DNA from: Dolomitihabitans soli | GTDB lineage: Bacteria; Actinomycetota; Actinomycetes; Streptosporangiales; Streptosporangiaceae | Direction: 5' to 3' | NCBI RefSeq assembly: GCF_022213955.1 | Contig: NZ_JAKNTW010000049.1 | Location: 1 to 36,491 of the forward strand | DNA: 36,491 nucleotides | Shown here: positions 23,131 through 29,963 of the stretch, one piece after another | Position numbering within the stretch: position 1 is the stretch's first letter | Layout: each line of letters starts with the position of its first letter | Position numbers and translations under genes: made by a program | Notes under the pieces: model-generated | Seen by the model: the letters and a program-made list of their open reading frames with translations, nothing else | What the model was told of the DNA's origin: nothing | Databases searched by the model: none

Positions 23131-24504
23131 TTACGTGATCTTGGGCGTGGCGCGCATGCTGATGTACACGCACCTGGTGCCGTTGGTCAGGGTGGAGAAG
23201 ACCACGGGGACGTGGTTCTCGCCGAAGGGGCCACCGGAGGCGGCGAACACCGTCGGCGACACGGGAACCAGGTCCGCCTCAAGCGGTGGGGAGAGGTCCT
23301 TCAGGCCGTCGACGAACTCATACCGTACGCGCGCGCCGCCGTCGCCGTTCTGGGTGATGGTGATGGCGACGCCTTCGCGCTTGTAGGTGCCCGCCAGCTG
23401 TGTCATGTCCACCACGGGCGGGTTCGCCGGCGGGGCGAAGGGAGGCGGCATGCGCACCCCGGCCAGCTCGTCCAGCAGTTCCCGGAAGAGGTCGGCGTAC
23501 AGCCGGCCGAAGTCGCCGCCGTTGGCCAGCAGGACGATGGCCACGCCCGCCTCCGGGACGACACGCAGGTAGGAGTGCTGGGCGACGGCACTGCCGTCAT
23601 GGCCGAAACCGGCGATCCCGTCCCAGTCGTACAGGGTCCAGCCCAGGCCCCAGGCGTCGGCGGCCACGGTCCACTTGTCCGGGCTGTCGACCTCTCGGCG
23701 CCGCATCGCCGCGACGGTGCCGGCGGACAGGACGCGGGTGCCGTCGGGGGAGGTGCCGCCGTTCAGGTGCATCTGGGCGAATCGGGCGACGTCGCCCGCG
23801 GAGACGATGACCCTGCCGTACGGCCCGGCGGAGCGCGGCATCAGGTCCCAGGCGGGCGCCGGTTCGGGGTCGGCTCCCGGTTCTCCCAGGTGGCCCATGG
23901 CCACGCGGAAGCGCAGCGCCTCCTCGGGCAGGGTCATCGAGTGCTCCAGCCCGAGCGGGGTGAAGAGCCGGTCCTTCAGCGCCTGGTCCCAGGTCTGGCC
24001 GGTCAGCACCTCGATGACACGGCCCAGTACGGCGTAGCCGACGCTGCTGTAGGACAGTGCCGTCCCGGGCGGGCAGTCAAGGGGCACCTGCCGGGCGGCT
24101 TCGACGTACTTGGCCAGGCAGTCGTCGCCCCTGCCCGAGTCATATTGGAAGTCGCAGGTCAGCCCGCCGGTGTGGGAGAGCAGCTGCCGGATGGTGATCG
24201 TCTTGGTGGCCGCCTCGTCCGGAGTGCCGAACTCCGGCAGCACGCTCACCACCGGCGCGTCCAGCTCCAGTTCGCCGGAGTCGACCAGTTGCATCACGAG
24301 CGTGGCGGTGTAGACCTTGGCCAGCGACCCGGAAAGGAACACCGAGTCGGTCGTCACCGCCACCCCGGTGCCCCGGTGCAGCACACCGCAGGCCAGCTCG
24401 TGAACGTCCCCGCCGGACAGTACGGCCAGCGAGGCCCCCGGCACCCGGTGGGCGGTTCGAAGCTCGTCGAGCCGAGCCTGCCAGCGGGCGGTGTCGAAAT
24501 TCAT
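23131..24504 (-). CDS. Serine hydrolase (class C beta-lactamase/DD-peptidase fold) with C-terminal domain
   Basis: 457 residues. The catalytic core is at about 1-345: S60-L-A-K63 gives the S-x-x-K nucleophile motif, Y152-S-S replaces the usual Y-x-N, and F-G-H-D-G near 306 stands for the K-T-G-like third motif. The C-terminal ~100 residues (from T-Q-L-A-G-T-Y-K-R-E-G-V) form a lipocalin-like or beta-barrel add-on often attached to such esterase/beta-lactamase relatives. No signal peptide is visible, so it is probably cytosolic and more likely an esterase or peptidase than a true beta-lactamase. The ATG has GAGGAG seven to eight bases upstream. It follows the GbsR/MarR gene on the same strand by 98 bases and is probably controlled by it. 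Confidence 0.87.
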   Translation of the reverse strand: MNFDTARWQARLDELRTAHRVPGASLAVLSGGDVHELACGVLHRGTGVAVTTDSVFLSGSLAKVYTATLVMQLVDSGELELDAPVVSVLPEFGTPDEAATKTITIRQLLSHTGGLTCDFQYDSGRGDDCLAKYVEAARQVPLDCPPGTALSYSSVGYAVLGRVIEVLTGQTWDQALKDRLFTPLGLEHSMTLPEEALRFRVAMGHLGEPGADPEPAPAWDLMPRSAGPYGRVIVSAGDVARFAQMHLNGGTSPDGTRVLSAGTVAAMRRREVDSPDKWTVAADAWGLGWTLYDWDGIAGFGHDGSAVAQHSYLRVVPEAGVAIVLLANGGDFGRLYADLFRELLDELAGVRMPPPFAPPANPPVVDMTQLAGTYKREGVAITITQNGDGGARVRYEFVDGLKDLSPPLEADLVPVSPTVFAASGGPFGENHVPVVFSTLTNGTRCVYISMRATPKIT

Positions 24505-24602
24505 CAGTGGTTCTCCTCATCGGCCCGGACGACTCGTGGTCCGGGCATGGTGATGGCGCCGGTGCCGTCGGGCGCCGGCTGGAAAGGGGGTCTGAGAGCG
24601 GG

Positions 24603-25109
24603 CTAGGAACTCGTCCCGGAGCCGCCGGGCAGTTCACCTGAGGCGCGCAGGGCGTCGCGGTGCGCGCGCCACTCGGCCGCGAGCGCGGGCATCCGCTCGG
24701 CGAGGAAGTCCGCGAAGGCGGCCGCCTCCAGGAGGCGCGCCCGGCGGCTCGGTGGTGCTTCGCCCAGCACTTTGAGCCCGTGGTGCGCCACTGCGCCGAG
24801 TGAGGTGTAGTCCGCCGGCTTGTCCACCATCCGCGACCAGATCGCGGGGTGGAGGCTGACACGGTCCACACGTTCGCCGGCGGCGCGTGAGCGCTGGAGC
24901 CAGGACCACTCCTCGAGCATGGAGACGGCGCCGCTGACTGCGCTACGACTTGCCCGCAGTACTTCGCTGAGCTCGGCGATGGTCTGCTGCGGCGGATCGC
25001 AGATGAGGAGCCACCCGGCCACCCGTCCGGTCATCGGCGGCAGGGCGTTCTGCCGCGCGAAATGACGGCCGACCTCGTCGGCGAAGGCAAGCTCAACGTC
25101 GATATCCAT
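24603..25109 (-). CDS. GbsR/MarR-family transcriptional regulator
   Basis: 168 residues. The winged-helix core is G-R-V-A-G-W-L-L-I-C-D-P-P-Q-Q-T, then I-A-E-L-S-E-V-L-R-A-S-R-S-A-V-S-G-A-V-S-M-L-E at about 44-66, which contains the recognition helix. It is followed by a D-R-V-S-L-H wing and a long C-terminal helical dimerisation part. This is the GbsR-like subfamily of MarR regulators common in actinomycetes next to exporters or hydrolases. The start at 25109 (M-D-I-D-V-E-L-A-F-A) is preferred over an upstream in-frame ATG at 25127, which lies in the operator region. It probably represses itself and the serine-hydrolase gene downstream through the inverted repeat at 25131-25153. Confidence 0.85.
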   Translation of the reverse strand: MDIDVELAFADEVGRHFARQNALPPMTGRVAGWLLICDPPQQTIAELSEVLRASRSAVSGAVSMLEEWSWLQRSRAAGERVDRVSLHPAIWSRMVDKPADYTSLGAVAHHGLKVLGEAPPSRRARLLEAAAFADFLAERMPALAAEWRAHRDALRASGELPGGSGTSS

Positions 25110-25130
25110 ATAGACGATATTACACACATA

Positions 25131-25153
25131 TCTGAGATGACACTAATCTCTGA
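25131..25153. promoter_or_regulatory. Candidate GbsR/MarR operator
   Basis: TCTGAGAT (25131-25138) and ATCTCTGA (25146-25153) form a 7-of-8 inverted repeat with a 7-base spacer, 22 bases upstream of the regulator's start. A second repeat, ATATC/GATAT at 25102-25106/25116-25120, spans the start codon itself. The stretch is AT-rich in contrast to the flanking genes. Confidence 0.6.
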
Positions 25154-25314
25154 CATTTGAGACGTATGGCGAGGAGTCGGCGGTCGGACACGGCGAACCG
25201 TCGACGCAGCCGCCGGTTGCGGGTGCGGGGAGCGAAGCGTTGGTGGGACGGTGTCATCAGGCGGGTGGGGGCGCTCCCGCTGGTCCATGCGAGGCAGCGG
25301 GCCGGGGGAGGAGG

Positions 25315-25746
25315 TCAGGTGCCGTCTGGCGTGGCCTGATGGTCGAAAACGATCTCGACCAGAGGGCTGCCGCTCTCCCAGTCCTCAAGGCGGGTGGGCT
25401 GGGTGATCCGGGCGGGGTTGTGGGGCTGGTTGAGGTCATCGACGATCTCGCTGAGGATGCGGTGCCGTTCGGCGGGATCGGTGATGGCCAGGGCCCTGGC
25501 GGGCAGGTCGGCGCGGACGCCGTTCTTGAGGTGGAAGGTGAAAGCCGGATGGGTTCGCAGGTTCGCGTACCAGCTTCGCCTGCCGGGCAGGCCGCTGAGG
25601 TAGTTGGTCCCGCCGACTCGGTAGAACCAGATCTCGATACGGCGGAGCCGGCCGGTGCGGCGGCCGGTGGTGGTGATGTCGGCGGTGCGCTCACGTGCGG
25701 TGGAGGAGCGGGTGAGGGCCAGGGCCTGGCGGATCGTGTCCTGCAT
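25315..25746 (-). CDS. Deazaflavin (F420)-dependent nitroreductase-family protein, Ddn-like
   Basis: 143 residues. It matches the split-barrel F420 family that includes Mycobacterium Ddn: I-T-T-T-G-R-R-T-G-x-x-R-R at about 27-39, Y-R-V-G-G-x-x-Y-L-S-G-x-P-G at about 44-57, and W-Y-A-N-L-R-T-H-P-A-F-T-F at about 60-72, where the N-L-x-x-x-P motif borders the cofactor site. These enzymes reduce quinones or other hydrophobic compounds with F420H2. The start ATG 25746 has AGGAG six bases upstream. It lies downstream of the aldehyde dehydrogenase on the same strand, but a 14-bp hairpin (25760-25796) separates them, so it is probably transcribed on its own or at a reduced level. Confidence 0.88.
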   Translation of the reverse strand: MQDTIRQALALTRSSTARERTADITTTGRRTGRLRRIEIWFYRVGGTNYLSGLPGRRSWYANLRTHPAFTFHLKNGVRADLPARALAITDPAERHRILSEIVDDLNQPHNPARITQPTRLEDWESGSPLVEIVFDHQATPDGT

Positions 25747-25759
25747 CGTCGTCTCCTGG

Positions 25760-25796
25760 CCGGTCCGGTGGCCGGGAACTTCGGCCACCGGACCGG
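25760..25796 (-). terminator. Perfect 14-bp hairpin after the aldehyde dehydrogenase
   Basis: CCGGTCCGGTGGCC (25760-25773) pairs with GGCCACCGGACCGG (25783-25796), loop GGGAACTTC. It is 49 bases after the dehydrogenase stop and 14 bases before the start of the Ddn-like gene, so it could also affect that gene's promoter. Confidence 0.75.
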
Positions 25797-25844
25797 TGAG
25801 TCATGCCCTGCGGACAGGGCGGCGAGGGGGGATCGGCGAGGGGG

Positions 25845-27326
25845 TCACAGGTGGACCATGACGGTCTTGGTCTCGGTGTAGGCGTCCAGGACCTCGATGC
25901 CGTGTTCGCGTCCGATGCCGGACTGCTTGAAGCCGCCGAAGGGCACGGTGCCCGCGCTCATGTCCGCGTAGGCGTTGATCCACACGGTTCCGGCCCGCAG
26001 GCCGCTCGCGGTGCGGTGGGCGCGCTCCAGGTTCGTCGTCCACACCGAGGCGGACAGGCCGTAGATGGTGTCGTTGCCCTGGGCTATGGCGTCGTCGGTG
26101 TCGGCGAAGGTCATCAGTGAGGCGACGGGGCCGAAGATCTCCTCGCGTACCACGCGGGCGTCGGCGCCGACGTTCTCGATGAGAGTGGGCGGCATGTACA
26201 GGCCCGCGCTCTCGCCGACGGTCTCCAGGGTGCCGCCCTCGTCGCGGGCGATGTCCAGGTAGGCGGAGACCCTCTGGAAGTGCTGGGACGAGGCCAGCGG
26301 TCCCATCCGGGTGTCGGGGTGGAAGGGGTCGCCGAGGGTGTACGCCTTCATCTCCCGCAGCAGCAGTTCGCGGAATTGCTCGCGGACGGACTCTTGGACG
26401 AAGATCCGGGTGCCGGCGACGCAGCCCTCGCCGCTGCCCTGAGCGAATCCGGCGACCGCTCCCTTGGCCGCGGCTTCCAGATCGGCGTCGTCGAAGACGA
26501 TCGTCGGGGACTTGCCGCCCAGTTCCAGGGTCACCCGCTTGAGGTCCTTCGCGGAGACTTCCAGGATGCGCTTGCCCACGGCCAGCGATCCGGTGAAGGA
26601 GATCTTGTCGACGCCCGCGTGGTTGGTCAGGGCCTCGCCGGTGACCGCGCCGTCGCCGGTGACGATGTTGACCACACCGTGCGGCAGGTCGGTCTCCAGC
26701 AGCAGCTCGCCGATCCGCAGCGCGGACAGCGGCGACCAGGCGGCGGGCTTGGCGACCACGGTGTTGCCGGTGGCCAGCGCCGGGCCCAGCTTCCACGCCA
26801 GTTGGAGGACGGGACCGTTCCACGCGGTGATGGCACCGACGACACCTAGCGGCTGGCGCAGGGTGTAGTTGAACGTCGACGGGTCTGAGGGGGCGGTCTG
26901 GCCGTAGATTTTCGTCGGCCAGCCGGCGTAGTGGCGGAAGACCTCCACCGAGTGGTCCACCAGCCAGCGCGTCATCCACAGCGGGCCGCCCATGTCGAGC
27001 GAGTCCAGTACGGCCAGCTCTCCGGCGTGCGCCTCAAGGACATCGGCGATCTGCAGCAGGATACGGCTGCGCTGGTAGGGGGTGATGTCCGCCCAGGACG
27101 GGGCTTCGAAAGCGCGCCGTGCCGCGGCTACAGCCAGGTCGATGTCCTCCGCCCCGGCCGAGGCGACCGAGGCGAGGGCCTTCCCCGTGGCGGGGTCGAA
27201 GGTCTCGAACGTCTTGCCGGAGCGCGCGGCGGTCCACGCGCCGTCGATCAGCAGCTCCTTGGCCGGGCCGTGCAGGAAGGCGGGCGCGGGGCGCTCCGCG
27301 GGATCCACCGTAAGAGGGGTACTCAT
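25845..27326 (-). CDS. NAD(P)-dependent aldehyde dehydrogenase
   Basis: 493 residues, full-length ALDH superfamily (class-1/2-like). Visible catalytic features are N170 in A-W-N-G-P (usually P-W-N-F-P), K193 in V-A-K-P, E268 in T-L-E-L-G-G-K-S, and C302 in G-C-V-A-G-T-R. The Glu that usually follows K-P-x in NAD-preferring enzymes is Ala196, which may relax the choice between NAD and NADP. The C-terminus P-F-G-G-F-K-Q-S-G-I-G-R-E is standard. The enzyme oxidises an aldehyde to its acid; the substrate is not predictable. AGGAGAGCG precedes the ATG 27326. It is divergent from a TetR gene across two identical-core palindromes, one of which lies 18 bases before its start codon, so it is almost surely TetR-repressed. 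Confidence 0.92.
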   Translation of the reverse strand: MSTPLTVDPAERPAPAFLHGPAKELLIDGAWTAARSGKTFETFDPATGKALASVASAGAEDIDLAVAAARRAFEAPSWADITPYQRSRILLQIADVLEAHAGELAVLDSLDMGGPLWMTRWLVDHSVEVFRHYAGWPTKIYGQTAPSDPSTFNYTLRQPLGVVGAITAWNGPVLQLAWKLGPALATGNTVVAKPAAWSPLSALRIGELLLETDLPHGVVNIVTGDGAVTGEALTNHAGVDKISFTGSLAVGKRILEVSAKDLKRVTLELGGKSPTIVFDDADLEAAAKGAVAGFAQGSGEGCVAGTRIFVQESVREQFRELLLREMKAYTLGDPFHPDTRMGPLASSQHFQRVSAYLDIARDEGGTLETVGESAGLYMPPTLIENVGADARVVREEIFGPVASLMTFADTDDAIAQGNDTIYGLSASVWTTNLERAHRTASGLRAGTVWINAYADMSAGTVPFGGFKQSGIGREHGIEVLDAYTETKTVMVHL

Positions 27327-27343
27327 GAACGCTCTCCTATCAA

Positions 27344-27359
27344 AACGAACTGGTTCGTT
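27344..27359. promoter_or_regulatory. TetR operator 1 (aldehyde dehydrogenase side)
   Basis: AACGAACTGGTTCGTT is a palindrome with only the central TG unpaired (7+7), located 18 bases upstream of the dehydrogenase start and covering its probable promoter or 5' leader. Confidence 0.8.
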
Positions 27360-27396
27360 CTTCTCATCGACCGTAGCCCGGATCCGGGCGTACTGC

Positions 27397-27414
27397 AAAC
27401 GAACCAGTTCGTTT
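27397..27414. promoter_or_regulatory. TetR operator 2 (regulator side)
   Basis: AAACGAACCAGTTCGTTT is the same core as operator 1 on the opposite strand (8+8 around CA), 12 bases upstream of the tetR-like start. The two centres are 54 bases apart. Between them lies a 12-base palindrome CCCGGATCCGGG (27377-27388). Confidence 0.85.
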
Positions 27415-27426
27415 ATCCTGAGAGGC

Positions 27427-27990
27427 ATGGACAAAGCACAGGCGAGCAGAAGGCGCCTCCTGGACACTGCCGCCGTCGAATTCGCCGCCCACGGGATCGC
27501 GGGCGCGCGCGTGGACCGCATCTCAGCCGAGGCGAAGGTCAGCAAGGCACAGATGTACGCCTATTACGGCAGCAAGGAGAGCCTGTTCGACGCCGTCCTC
27601 GCCGAACAGGTCGAAGGCATCCTCGATGCCGCGCCGCTGACCGCCGACGACCTGCCCGGCTACGCCGTCCGCCTCTACGACGCCTACCTCGCGCACCCAC
27701 GGCTGGTGCGCCTGGCCGCCTGGGCACGCCTGGAACGCACCCCCACAGGCCACCTCTTCGCCGATGCGGACGAAGCCCCCAAGATCAAGGCCATCGTCGA
27801 GGCGCAGAACGCCGGGCACGTCGACCCCGCCCTGCCCCCGGCTGACGTGCACTCCATGGTCATCTCCATGGCCATGACCTGGTCACCGGGCAGCCTCACC
27901 TACACCGCCACATCCGCCGACCCGGCCACCGACCACGACCGGCGCCGCTCCAGCCTCGCCGCAGCCGTACACCGCGCCTTCGCCCCCTGA
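27427..27990 (+). CDS. TetR/AcrR-family repressor
   Basis: 187 residues. The N-terminal HTH is typical: R-R-R-L-L-D-T-A-A-V-E-F-A-A-H-G at about 8-23, I-S-A-E-A-K-V-S-K-A-Q-M-Y-A-Y-Y-G-S-K-E-S-L at about 32-53. This is followed by a helical ligand-binding domain with L-R-x-T-P-like W-A-R-L-E-R-T-P near 98-105. The ATG 27427 has GAGAGG one base away, a short spacing, so leaderless or inefficient translation is possible; the operator 27397-27414 lies directly upstream. It should bind both palindromes and repress itself and the divergent aldehyde dehydrogenase until an aldehyde-type inducer binds. Confidence 0.92.
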   Translation: MDKAQASRRRLLDTAAVEFAAHGIAGARVDRISAEAKVSKAQMYAYYGSKESLFDAVLAEQVEGILDAAPLTADDLPGYAVRLYDAYLAHPRLVRLAAWARLERTPTGHLFADADEAPKIKAIVEAQNAGHVDPALPPADVHSMVISMAMTWSPGSLTYTATSADPATDHDRRRSSLAAAVHRAFAP

Positions 27991-28134
27991 CCGCACCCCA
28001 GGCAGGGCGCCTCACCATGTAAACGATCTAGATAGCATCGGCGCATGCCCACGACCTGGAACGGCGCCGCCACCGGCGTCCACAGCCCATACCACCGAGG
28101 CGCTTGACGTCGCCGTGAATGGTTGACTGGGCCG

Positions 28135-29082
28135 ATGCATCCCGAGGAGGTTCATGGAATCGCCGTGGCGCTCGGCAGTTCCGTGGTGGCGACCACGACG
28201 CTGGCCGGCGGGTTCTCCCATGAGACGTGCTTGCTGACATTGGACGACGGCCAGGTCGTCGCACGGTTCGGCGGGCCGGACCCCGCTCTCGAAGCCGCGG
28301 TCATGGCCACGGCCCGCCGGCATGTTCCCGTCCCGCAGGTGCTGCTCGTCATTCCGGCCGGCGCGGCGGAAGAGGGCACCCGGCCGACGATGGTCCTGGA
28401 GCACGTCGCAGGGACACTGCTCAGCCACGTGCTCGCCGACGGCGAGTTCGGCGAAGCGGCCCTGGGCGACCTCGGCGCGGAGGTGGGGCGTGTCGTCGCC
28501 GGCATCGGCACGGTGACGTTCGAGCGCCCGGGGTTCTTCGCCGACGAGCACCTCACGATCCGCGCGGAACGCCCCTGGTCACAGCAGTTGCCCGAGGTCG
28601 CCGAGACCTGCATGACCGCCACTCCCGAGGTGCGCCTGGACGCGGCCACGCGACGGGCCTGGGTGAACCTGTGTACGGCCCACGCCCCCGTGCTCGACGG
28701 CGTCGACGAGCAGACCCGGCTCGTGCACGCCGACATCAACCCCAAGAACATCCTGGTCACGCGAACGTCCGGCGGCTGGCGCGTGGACGCCGTCCTGGAC
28801 TGGGAGTTCAGCTACTCCGGATGCCCTTACGGCGACGCGGCGAACATGGCGCGGTTCGGCGGCGACTACCCGCCCCGTTTCCTCGACGGCTTCCTCGCCG
28901 CCTTCGCCGAGCATCAGCCCGCTGACCTGCCACCCGCCGAGGACTGGCGTTATCTGGGACGTGTTCTGGACATGTTCGCCCTCAGCGACCTCGTCACCCG
29001 CCCCGTCGGGCATCCCGTCGCGGAGCAGGCGGCGGAGCTGATCCGGCGGTGGGCCGGCGAAGGCGTACCACGCTCCGGCTGA
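28135..29082 (+). CDS. APH-type phosphotransferase (aminoglycoside phosphotransferase fold)
   Basis: 315 residues. The N-lobe begins near L-A-G-G-F-S-H-E-T-C-L-L, and A-R-F-G-G near 43-47 takes the place of the usual ATP-site lysine region. The Brenner motif is H198-A-D200-I-N-P-K-N205, and the metal-binding D222 is in L-D-W-E, so the kinase core looks intact. Family members phosphorylate aminoglycosides, macrolides or small metabolites; the resistance role is not certain. The ATG 28135 is used as start, with a TTG at 28123 possible in the same frame; neither has a good Shine-Dalgarno. Oddly, a strong GAGGAGG at 28143-28149 precedes an out-of-frame ATG (28154), inside this gene's first codons. 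Confidence 0.8.
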   Translation: MHPEEVHGIAVALGSSVVATTTLAGGFSHETCLLTLDDGQVVARFGGPDPALEAAVMATARRHVPVPQVLLVIPAGAAEEGTRPTMVLEHVAGTLLSHVLADGEFGEAALGDLGAEVGRVVAGIGTVTFERPGFFADEHLTIRAERPWSQQLPEVAETCMTATPEVRLDAATRRAWVNLCTAHAPVLDGVDEQTRLVHADINPKNILVTRTSGGWRVDAVLDWEFSYSGCPYGDAANMARFGGDYPPRFLDGFLAAFAEHQPADLPPAEDWRYLGRVLDMFALSDLVTRPVGHPVAEQAAELIRRWAGEGVPRSG

Positions 29083-29564
29083 GCCGCCGACCGGGACCAC
29101 CGCCCTTCCCCGCGCGGCGAGGCCGGGGCGTGTCGCCGCCGTTTGCGCAAGAGATTCCATAGCGGCCCGCCAGGGCTTCAGAAGTGATCGATCATCGGTC
29201 AAGAGAACTGAGCCCTGACATGGACAGGGGCGACCTCTTCCGGGCGGGACTGGGCGGCACTCGTCCGTCGGCAGACCGTTGATCTCGCGAATTTCACCGC
29301 CGCCGCGATTGTGCTCCGCCATGTTTCACCCGGGAGACCGTGACATTCCATCGCACGATCAAAGGCCCGGCGAAATGCGCGGAAAATATGCTGGCCGATC
29401 CCGTTGCGTCACCAAGCGTTTGCCTGCCAAAGGAATGTGCGAGGTCCCGGAATTATCAAGAAGGGGCTCAGAATAGCCGACCAATACTGGAGTAACGTGG
29501 ATAGATGGAAAGGGACGGAGGCTTCGCTCGCTAGGTCACGCCATCTGAGAAGGGGATGAGATCG
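29083..29564. other. 482-base gap upstream of the EACC1-caspase pair
   Basis: No gene is convincing. GC drops at about 29320-29520 compared with the flanks, as expected for a promoter region. AT-rich boxes near 29490-29505 (GGAGTAAC, then GGATAGAT) are candidates for the promoter of the EACC1-caspase pair. The short open frame at 29279-29476 has no recognisable motif. Confidence 0.4.
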
Positions 29565-29963
29565 ATGGGAGCCGAGCTACGTGTCTACCTGGCCGAGCAG
29601 GACGCGGACCCCGAGCGCCTGGACAGGGCGACCGGGTTCCTCCGCCAGGAACTGCTCGAACTCGATGTGGAGGACGTCACTCTGTTGCGGGCCGGTGCGG
29701 CCCCGCCCGGAACGCGGGCGATCGACGTCGCCCTGGTCGGCGGGCTCATGGTCGCTCTGGGCCAGACTGCCACCGCGCTACAGGCGGTCGTCTCCACCGT
29801 CAGCGGGTGGCTGAGCCGGGGGCAGGGGACCAACCGGACGGTCCGGATCGAAATCGACGGCGATGTCCTGGAGCTCTCAGAGGCGACCTCCGCCGACCAG
29901 ATGAGGCTCCTTGAGCTCTTCGTCGGCCGGCACACTGCGACAGGGACAGGGAACCAGCGGTGA
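29565..29963 (+). CDS. EACC1 (effector-associated constant component 1) protein
   Basis: 132 residues. The start M-G-A-E-L-R-V-Y-L is set by AAGGGG nine bases upstream; an in-frame ATG at 29556 has no room for a ribosome site. The fold is a short beta-alpha-beta domain: a first strand at about 4-8, A-T-G-F-L-R-Q-E-L as helix near 24-32, D-V-E-D-V-T-L-L, then a hydrophobic V-A-L-V-G-G-L-M-V-A-L-G-Q stretch near 56-68 that may be a membrane segment or buried helix, and a final V-R-I-E-I-D-G strand pair. This matches EACC1, a small protein that in actinobacteria sits beside caspase, trypsin or other effector genes of conflict systems. It overlaps the next gene by GTGA, so the two are made together. 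Its exact role is not established. Confidence 0.82.
   Translation: MGAELRVYLAEQDADPERLDRATGFLRQELLELDVEDVTLLRAGAAPPGTRAIDVALVGGLMVALGQTATALQAVVSTVSGWLSRGQGTNRTVRIEIDGDVLELSEATSADQMRLLELFVGRHTATGTGNQR

Noticed and set aside
23131-24504. Calling the serine hydrolase a true beta-lactamase
   Set aside because: The second motif is Y-S-S instead of Y-x-N, there is no signal peptide and a C-terminal extra domain is present, so esterase or peptidase activity is more plausible.
22960-24606. 548-residue plus-strand frame opposite the serine hydrolase
   Set aside because: It has no conserved motif and the opposite strand holds an intact SxxK enzyme.
28045-28107. 20-codon frame between TetR and the phosphotransferase
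   Set aside because: It has no ribosome site and no recognisable sequence.
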